Positions 1-4,143 of a DNA stretch of 6,236 nt are shown here, piece after piece (within the stretch, counting starts at the first letter, position 1; every line of letters starts with the position of its first letter). Made by a program: the position numbers and the translations under genes. Origin of the DNA: JAZQLP01 sp045629205 (lineage in GTDB: Bacteria; Bacillota; Clostridia; Oscillospirales; UBA644); contig JAZQQT010000126.1 in assembly GCA_045629205.1 (NCBI GenBank), positions 1-6,236 of the forward strand, read 5' to 3'. The notes under the pieces were generated by a model. It made no database searches and had not been told where the DNA came from. It worked only from the letters and a program-made list of their open reading frames with translations.

Positions 1-63
1 CTTTTGTTGTCTTCCTAAGACCGCTTGGCCTCCGACTTCGTAGTCTGCTGCGTTCAGAAACAT
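1..63 (-). CDS. 5' end of an unrecognised gene, truncated by the left window edge
   Basis: Only the first 21 codons are inside the window, starting at ATG 61-63 and beginning MFLNAADYEVGG. The start is chosen because AAGGAG (73-78) lies 9 nt upstream and a strong promoter (95-123) would give a short leader. The same frame stays open upstream to a TGA near 170, with a second in-frame ATG at 94-96 that would add MAKRLTKERDR. That upstream stretch also reads like coding sequence, with many G-starting codons, so the true start may be further out, or this may be the remnant of a longer gene. The region is visibly richer in GC than the next gene. I do not recognise the protein family. An opposite-strand frame is also open here but looks like a shadow. 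Confidence 0.5.
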   Translation of the reverse strand, partial: MFLNAADYEVGGQAVLGRQQK

Positions 64-94
64 CCTGTCACGCTCCTTGGTCAGTCTTTTGGCC

Positions 95-123
95 ATTCTA
101 CCATATTCGCCGCGATCCGTCAA
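95..123 (-). promoter_or_regulatory. Sigma-A-type extended -10 promoter for the left-edge gene
   Basis: Read on the minus strand, the -35 box TTGACG (118-123) and the -10 box TAGAAT (95-100) are separated by exactly 17 nt. TGG immediately precedes the -10, giving an extended -10 (TGnTAGAAT). Each hexamer matches consensus at 5 of 6 positions. Transcription would start near position 88 and give a leader of about 25 nt containing AAGGAG before ATG 61-63. The caveat is that the -10 overlaps an alternative in-frame ATG at 94-96. If translation began there, this would not be its promoter. Confidence 0.6.
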
Positions 124-177
124 GTGCCCGACAAAACCGACTGATCGAGCGGCAGCCGTATAAGGATGTTTTCAGAT

Positions 178-228
178 GAAAAACCCACCGAAAAGGAAAC
201 ACGCTTCCTCTTTGGCGGGTGATTTTTT
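178..228 (-). terminator. Intrinsic terminator after the metallopeptidase gene, possibly bidirectional
   Basis: A long inverted repeat spans 183-220. The outer arms are ACCCACC (183-189) and GGCGGGT (214-220), fully paired on the minus-strand RNA if one G-U pair is allowed. After one A-C mismatch, eight further pairs form between the AAAGAGGAA and TTTCCTTTTC arms around a short GC-containing loop. On the minus strand the stem is followed by a run of five T (positions 183-179), which suits termination of the gene ending at 246. On the plus strand it is followed by GATTTTTTG (221-229), so it could also stop transcription arriving from the left. Confidence 0.85.
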
Positions 229-245
229 GCTCCACAAACCGGGAT

Positions 246-1103
246 TTATTGAGATGCTTTCATAAAATTCCCGTATTTTTCCCTTACTTGACTTATACGG
301 TACTTAATGACGTTTTCAAAGGAATCAAATCTCAGTAAGTAATGCACGAACATACTCCCGAGATAGTAGCCTGTGTCGCCATGCTCTTCAAAGCTGACCC
401 AATCTCCAAAATACCGTTGATTTGATTTTGTCATGGTTTTCAAATCCCGGCTAAAGGATTGTTTGATCAACTCTGAATGGCAATCGCACCAGTCTTTCCA
501 GCCGTCCTTATTTTGATGAAAGTATTCTTCGCAACCGATTATCTTTTGCTCAAAAGTCATTGCTACACCTTCGGTAAACAATTGCCAAAGAAACTGCTCC
601 TCCAAAGAATCGGTTTGTTCATGTAACGCTCCGTATTGAGCTTGATATATATGACCTAACTCATGAATAATCAATCCGGTCATATCATCAACACTATACC
701 ATCCGAGTTCCAGTATTTTTTCTATTCCGAGAAGCACTGTCGATACACCGTTGATTTCCGTTACCCAACCGGCTCCGTTACACAATCCTACGTACAAGAT
801 AACATCAGCATTGACGGTTTTGCCGAACACTTTGATAATTCGATCATCAAGATGATCTACAACTGTTTGAAATGCTTTGACCGCTTTTTCGCACAAATCC
901 GGGGTGGCCAATACAAAATCTAAAACCGGCAGAAAATCTCTCTGCCAAGAATAGCCGGCATCCAAACACTCCTTCATGTCGGCAACACACAATGCTTTGG
1001 CTTGCGGAATCCATTTATCAATATATAGTTTCCATTTTTCAAAGCTGAAATGGCCGCTTTCAAAAACGGCCGGAATATCAGCATAAGTATTAATAATATG
1101 CAC
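246..1103 (-). CDS. Predicted cytosolic zinc metallopeptidase (HExxH gluzincin-like)
   Basis: This 285-residue protein carries a zinc-protease signature HELGH at residues 147-151 (two His ligands, catalytic Glu148). A downstream TEGVAM segment at 177-182 offers Glu178 as a likely third zinc ligand, the arrangement seen in gluzincin peptidases. A later GYYLGSMFVHYLL stretch (245-257) resembles the helix after the active site in DUF2268/DUF5700-type putative Zn-dependent proteases, but I assign that family only tentatively. No signal peptide or membrane segment is visible, so it should be cytosolic. Cysteines are frequent (for example residues 39, 46, 71, 108, 191, 206 and 208). The start is GTG at 1101-1103: an in-frame TAG lies at 1116-1118, no ATG occurs between, and AGAGG (1113-1117) sits 9 nt upstream. 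It lies 145 nt downstream of yigZ in the same direction and ends at a strong terminator. The substrate is unknown. Confidence 0.75.
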   Translation of the reverse strand: MHIINTYADIPAVFESGHFSFEKWKLYIDKWIPQAKALCVADMKECLDAGYSWQRDFLPVLDFVLATPDLCEKAVKAFQTVVDHLDDRIIKVFGKTVNADVILYVGLCNGAGWVTEINGVSTVLLGIEKILELGWYSVDDMTGLIIHELGHIYQAQYGALHEQTDSLEEQFLWQLFTEGVAMTFEQKIIGCEEYFHQNKDGWKDWCDCHSELIKQSFSRDLKTMTKSNQRYFGDWVSFEEHGDTGYYLGSMFVHYLLRFDSFENVIKYRISQVREKYGNFMKASQ

Positions 1104-1226
1104 TTTACTTGACCTCTACAAACTCTGATTTGTCTTAATACTTAACGAGCATCGGATTTTGCCGTACAAAATCCACATTCCAAAAAACTTCTTTATCGAC
1201 CCGTAGGGAAAAACGAGGGACTTTTT
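1104..1226. other. Intergenic leader between yigZ/parS and the metallopeptidase gene
   Basis: This stretch holds a ribosome site (AGAGG, 1113-1117) for the GTG start and one perfect inverted repeat. I found no convincing -35/-10 pair on the minus strand: the best -10-like string, TATTAA (1135-1140), has no matching -35 at 16-18 nt. No intrinsic terminator follows yigZ either, so read-through from the upstream operon is possible. Confidence 0.5.
1154..1174. repeat. Perfect inverted repeat upstream of the metallopeptidase gene
   Basis: GGATTTTG (1154-1161) and CAAAATCC (1167-1174) are exact reverse complements around a 5-nt spacer CCGTA. Neither strand has a T-run after it, so it is not an intrinsic terminator. 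It could be an operator or a leader hairpin about 50 nt before the GTG start, or it could be incidental. No function is assigned. Confidence 0.45.
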
Positions 1227-1248
1227 TATTGTTTCACGTGAAACAATA
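1227..1248. other. parS: parS-like ParB-binding site within a 22-bp perfect palindrome
   Basis: Positions 1230-1245 read TGTTTCACGTGAAACA, a perfect 16-bp palindrome that matches the chromosomal parS consensus TGTTNCACGTGAAACA known from Bacillus subtilis and widely conserved in bacteria. The symmetry extends three more bases on each side (1227-1248) and breaks at 1226/1249. The yigZ stop codon starts immediately after it, at 1249. As RNA it would fold, but no U-tract follows on the minus strand, so it is a poor terminator. ParB/Spo0J loads at such sites to organise origin segregation and recruit SMC. No parA or parB gene is in the window. Confidence 0.85.
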
Positions 1249-1872
1249 TTAAATTGTTTTTCTTGAAAGATATTCGTGCAGAACTTTTATTTCCATACCG
1301 CAATAATAAATATTATTTACAGCAACGGAAAAAGCGTTATAATCGGCAGTCTCCATATCAACAGAAATACAGACAGAATCGGTAAAATTCGAAGATACTT
1401 CTTTACCGTTGAATTTTTCAATCATTTTTTCGATTGTTTTGTGTTTGTCATATCCGTAAGACAATTCAAAGACTGTTCTGCCTGTTATTTCAGCTTTGCC
1501 TGCTGTTGAGAGGCTGTCTGCAGCTCCTTTCGTATATGCGCGGACAAGACCTCCGGCGCCGAGCAATATTCCGCCGAAATATCTTGTTACCACAACAAGA
1601 ACGTCGGTTATGCCGTTTGCTTTTATGACGTTAAGAATCGGCATTCCCGCAGTCCCCTGCGGCTCACCGTCATCTGAGCATTTTTCTTTGCCGAACATTC
1701 TCAGCCTGTATGCCCAACAGTGATGCGTTGCGTCCGGATATTCGTTTTTTACGGTTTCAATCCGATTTAAGGCTTCTTCTTCGGTTGAAACAAAAAATAC
1801 ATTTGCGATAAAAACAGATTTTTTTTCCGTAAATTCGGTTTTTACGTCATTTGCTACAGTGAATATGTCCAT
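1249..1872 (-). CDS. yigZ: YigZ/IMPACT family protein (B. subtilis YvyE-like)
   Basis: This 207-residue protein has the usual full length and order of the bacterial YigZ family. An N-terminal IMPACT (UPF0029) domain spans about residues 16-123, and a C-terminal DUF1949 ferredoxin-like domain about 135-195. Hallmark motifs are SDDGEPQGTAGMPIL at 66-80 and TRYFGGILLGAGGLVRAY at 96-113. The KKS-F-A segment near the N-terminus (17-23) is also typical. The family is cytosolic and related to eukaryotic IMPACT. A role linked to translation or nucleic-acid binding is suggested from structure, but the biochemical function is not settled. The ATG (1870-1872) directly follows the TAA of the beta-helix lipoprotein gene (1873-1875) with no gap. 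Only a weak AGAG ribosome site lies before it, so translational coupling is likely. The stop TAA (1249-1251) abuts the parS palindrome. Confidence 0.95.
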   Translation of the reverse strand: MDIFTVANDVKTEFTEKKSVFIANVFFVSTEEEALNRIETVKNEYPDATHHCWAYRLRMFGKEKCSDDGEPQGTAGMPILNVIKANGITDVLVVVTRYFGGILLGAGGLVRAYTKGAADSLSTAGKAEITGRTVFELSYGYDKHKTIEKMIEKFNGKEVSSNFTDSVCISVDMETADYNAFSVAVNNIYYCGMEIKVLHEYLSRKTI

Positions 1873-4041
1873 TTATCTCTGACATCCGATTGCAGACATA
1901 TCCACTTTTTCAAAGCCGATTATATCTCTGTAAACCTGCGCGTCTTCTCTGAGATGATAGTCTCCGTTTTGATAATCAACGAACATATCATAATTATTGT
2001 AAATAAGATTATTGCTTATTTCACCGTATTTCCATACGGAATCGCGGGTTCTGACCATCGGATTCCAATAAATGTGATTTTCCCAGCCGTCGCCTGCCGT
2101 TACGGGATTAACGCTTGCATTATCCGCAATAGTGCAGTAACAGATATTACCTGCGCAGTCGAGCACTCTGTCGAGATTTTCGGTTTCGTCAAGTTCAACC
2201 ATGGTAAGTTTTTCCGGGTATGCATATCTCCAGATATCCGATTGCCAATAATCGATAATTCCTAACCATAAATCCTGTCCGTATACAGTTGAGCCGGCTT
2301 GCCAGTTAATTCCGTTATCGTTCATATATATTGTATCGCCTTCAACATTTGCAAGGAAATTATGGTGGACGTCGATATGTCTTCCGCCGCCGGTCGTAAT
2401 TCCGTTTCCGCCGATATTAACAAGAATATTGCCGTAAACCTGTTGGATTCCCACACTGTCGTCGAGATAAATACCGTTTCCGCCGCCGTATTTGAGAAGG
2501 TCTTTTACGTCGTAAATCAGATTGTATCTGATAATATTTGAACATCCCTGCCAGTTATGTCCTATGTATATCGCTCCTCCGTCTGAAATTTCACGGCAGA
2601 GGTCGTAGAATTCATTGTATTCGATTATTGTATTGCTTGTGTTTCCGTTAAGAAGAATAGCAGAGTGAGGACTGTCATGTGCCGTGTTATGAGAGATAAT
2701 GAAACCGCTTCCCTTGCATGTAATTGCGGGATTGTATCCGGAATAAAGCTTCTGGAATGATTTGATATGATTATTCGTAATTACAGATTCGGAAGGTTCA
2801 AGAGTCCCTGCGGAATCGCCTCCCGAAATCGCTATTGCACCGGCACCGAGATTTTCAAAATCGCTGTCTTTTACGGTAATTCTTTTACCGTCCAATGCGA
2901 CACAGTATGCCGAAGCGAAATCAAAGAAACTGCATTTTTCAACGGTAACGTCCGAAACCGGAGCAGTGCTGTAAATGCCTCTGTTTCTGACATAAACAAA
3001 ATTAAGACCTTTGATTGTGACAAACGAACATCCGTCAAGGTCGATAATATTATGTGCTTCTTCAAGGACGGAGAAATTGATTTTTGCGGAATTGATATCG
3101 GTATCCGGCCACCAATACAAAAGTTTCTTGGAGTAATCTATAAAATATTCTCCGGGAGAATCAAGTTCTTCCAATGAATTGAGCATATAAATCTGAACGT
3201 CACCGTCATGACAGTTCGGACAATTGATAATATCCAAAGTTCTTGTTGTTTCGTTCCATGATACAAGATGTGAGGCGAGGAAGAACATGTTCCAGTCACT
3301 GCCCGGATATCCGGAAACAACTACATCTTCCGGATGTTTGCTCCATATATCGAATTTTTCGTCGGGGACATGGATTGTGCTTGTGTATGTTGTTGCGTCA
3401 GTTGCCTGATAAACTACAAAACCATCGTTGGGATATCTTGAAAGCGTCTGTCTTTCTCCGTTTACAAACAATTCCTGTCTGTATGTATTATGCATATATT
3501 CCCATGTGCCGGAACCGCCCATATGAACCGCCGGCGCATCATATAAATCAACAGCAGATAAATCATATACTACGACATTGTTTTTTGCTTCCGGGGAGAT
3601 TATTCTTTCGGGTTCGGCTCCGTCACAGTCGTTAAGTGCGGAGAATTTTGTATAATCAAGATCGGCGCTGCCGTCGAGTGTTACCGTTCCGTCTTTTTCC
3701 GCAGCAAAAACAATTGGCTTTCCTTCTTCACCGCTTATCTCTGCGGGAATCACCGTCGTTTGTTTAATTTTATAGTTTCCGGAGGCAATTTCAACTTTTA
3801 TTCCGCCTTCCGGAAGTCCGTTTTCGGAAATAAATGACTTCAGCTTTTCAACTGCTTCGTTAAGCGTTGCAAGGGGCGCAGTCTTTGTTCCGTCGTTTTC
3901 ATCGCTGCCGTCGACAGATACATAGAATACTTTTCCGAATTTTTCATCAGATTCGTTATCTGTTGTGTTGTTTTCCTGACATGCAGTAAAAAGACACAGC
4001 AATAATACTGCCGATAAAATAATGGAAATAATTTTTTTCAT
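1873..4041 (-). CDS. Secreted right-handed parallel beta-helix lipoprotein, putative polysaccharide-active enzyme
   Basis: This is a complete 722-residue protein. Residues 1-20 form a lipoprotein signal (Lys-Lys, hydrophobic core, LFTAC with Cys21 as the lipidation site), followed by a polar linker. A DUF1565-like N-terminal segment (38-60) reads VFYVSVDGSDENDG then PLATL. The linking region holds LFVNGERQTLSRYPNDG (191-207) and SPGEYFIDYSKKLLYWWPD (295-313), blocks I associate with GH141/GH120-like beta-helix proteins. Beta-helix coils follow from about 325 to 565, rich in N-x-I and G-x-G turns, with AHDSPHSAI (454-462), SDGGAIY (486-492) and IYLDD (524-528). Asp487 and Asp527/528 are the best catalytic candidates, by inference only. 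The C-terminus (about 690-722) has the GDYHLRED then GFEKVDMSAIG closing motif. It is probably anchored outside the membrane and acts on glycan. It has its own promoter, GGGAG (4049-4053) 7 nt before ATG, and leads an operon with yigZ. Catalytic activity is unproven; a binding role is possible. Confidence 0.85.
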   Translation of the reverse strand: MKKIISIILSAVLLLCLFTACQENNTTDNESDEKFGKVFYVSVDGSDENDGTKTAPLATLNEAVEKLKSFISENGLPEGGIKVEIASGNYKIKQTTVIPAEISGEEGKPIVFAAEKDGTVTLDGSADLDYTKFSALNDCDGAEPERIISPEAKNNVVVYDLSAVDLYDAPAVHMGGSGTWEYMHNTYRQELFVNGERQTLSRYPNDGFVVYQATDATTYTSTIHVPDEKFDIWSKHPEDVVVSGYPGSDWNMFFLASHLVSWNETTRTLDIINCPNCHDGDVQIYMLNSLEELDSPGEYFIDYSKKLLYWWPDTDINSAKINFSVLEEAHNIIDLDGCSFVTIKGLNFVYVRNRGIYSTAPVSDVTVEKCSFFDFASAYCVALDGKRITVKDSDFENLGAGAIAISGGDSAGTLEPSESVITNNHIKSFQKLYSGYNPAITCKGSGFIISHNTAHDSPHSAILLNGNTSNTIIEYNEFYDLCREISDGGAIYIGHNWQGCSNIIRYNLIYDVKDLLKYGGGNGIYLDDSVGIQQVYGNILVNIGGNGITTGGGRHIDVHHNFLANVEGDTIYMNDNGINWQAGSTVYGQDLWLGIIDYWQSDIWRYAYPEKLTMVELDETENLDRVLDCAGNICYCTIADNASVNPVTAGDGWENHIYWNPMVRTRDSVWKYGEISNNLIYNNYDMFVDYQNGDYHLREDAQVYRDIIGFEKVDMSAIGCQR

Positions 4042-4048
4042 TTTGAAA

Positions 4049-4053
4049 CTCCC
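4049..4053 (-). promoter_or_regulatory. Ribosome binding site of the beta-helix lipoprotein gene
   Basis: On the minus strand GGGAG lies 7 nt before the ATG at 4039-4041. It sits in a short leader of about 20 nt predicted from the upstream promoter, and it supports the annotated start together with the lipoprotein signal that begins there. Confidence 0.75.
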
Positions 4054-4070
4054 GACAAGTAATTTTTTTC

Positions 4071-4099
4071 ATTATATTATAACAGAATTGATTTGTCAA
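4071..4099 (-). promoter_or_regulatory. Consensus sigma-A promoter for the lipoprotein-yigZ operon
   Basis: On the minus strand the -35 box is TTGACA (4094-4099) and the -10 box is TATAAT (4071-4076), with exactly 17 nt between. All 12 hexamer positions match consensus. An overlapping TATAAT occurs 5 nt upstream (4076-4081) but gives only a 12-nt spacer. The predicted start is near 4064, leaving a leader of about 22 nt, too short for a riboswitch. The -35 begins one base after the T-tract of the preceding gene's terminator. Confidence 0.9.
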
Positions 4100-4126
4100 G
4101 AAAAGGACGGGGATTTTCCCCGTCCT
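4100..4126 (-). terminator. Intrinsic terminator of the upstream beta-helix gene
   Basis: A perfect 9-bp GC-rich stem is formed by 4104-4112 and 4118-4126 (AGGACGGGG / CCCCGTCCT) around a 5-nt loop. On the minus strand it is followed by TTTCTT. It starts 17 nt after the stop codon at 4144-4146 and isolates this transcript from the next gene, whose promoter begins right after it. The plus strand has only TATATAG after the stem, so it should act mainly on the minus strand. Confidence 0.88.
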
Positions 4127-4143
4127 ATATAGTATATGTTTTG

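Noticed and set aside
3..179. Plus-strand open frame ending at TGA 177-179, just before the two-sided terminator
   Set aside because: It is open from the left edge and well placed for the terminator, but its composition looks like a shadow. The minus-strand frame has coding-like codons plus a promoter and ribosome site. It cannot be fully excluded without sequence further left.
1227..1248. The palindrome as an intrinsic terminator for yigZ
   Set aside because: The stem would form, but on the minus strand it is followed by A-rich sequence rather than a T-tract, and the core matches parS exactly.
1241..1259. AT-rich inverted repeat AAACAAT/ATTGTTT overlapping the end of yigZ
   Set aside because: It is only 7 bp of mostly A-T pairs, overlaps both parS and coding sequence, and has no suitable T-tract on the minus strand.
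2767..3177. Plus-strand open frame opposite the complete beta-helix gene
   Set aside because: It lies fully antisense to a well-supported gene, with no ribosome site or recognisable domain. The same applies to the plus-strand frames at 1954-2265, 3243-3635 and 4996-5418.
4042..4070. Possible riboswitch or leader RNA before the lipoprotein gene
   Set aside because: The predicted leader is only about 22 nt, too short for any known riboswitch class.
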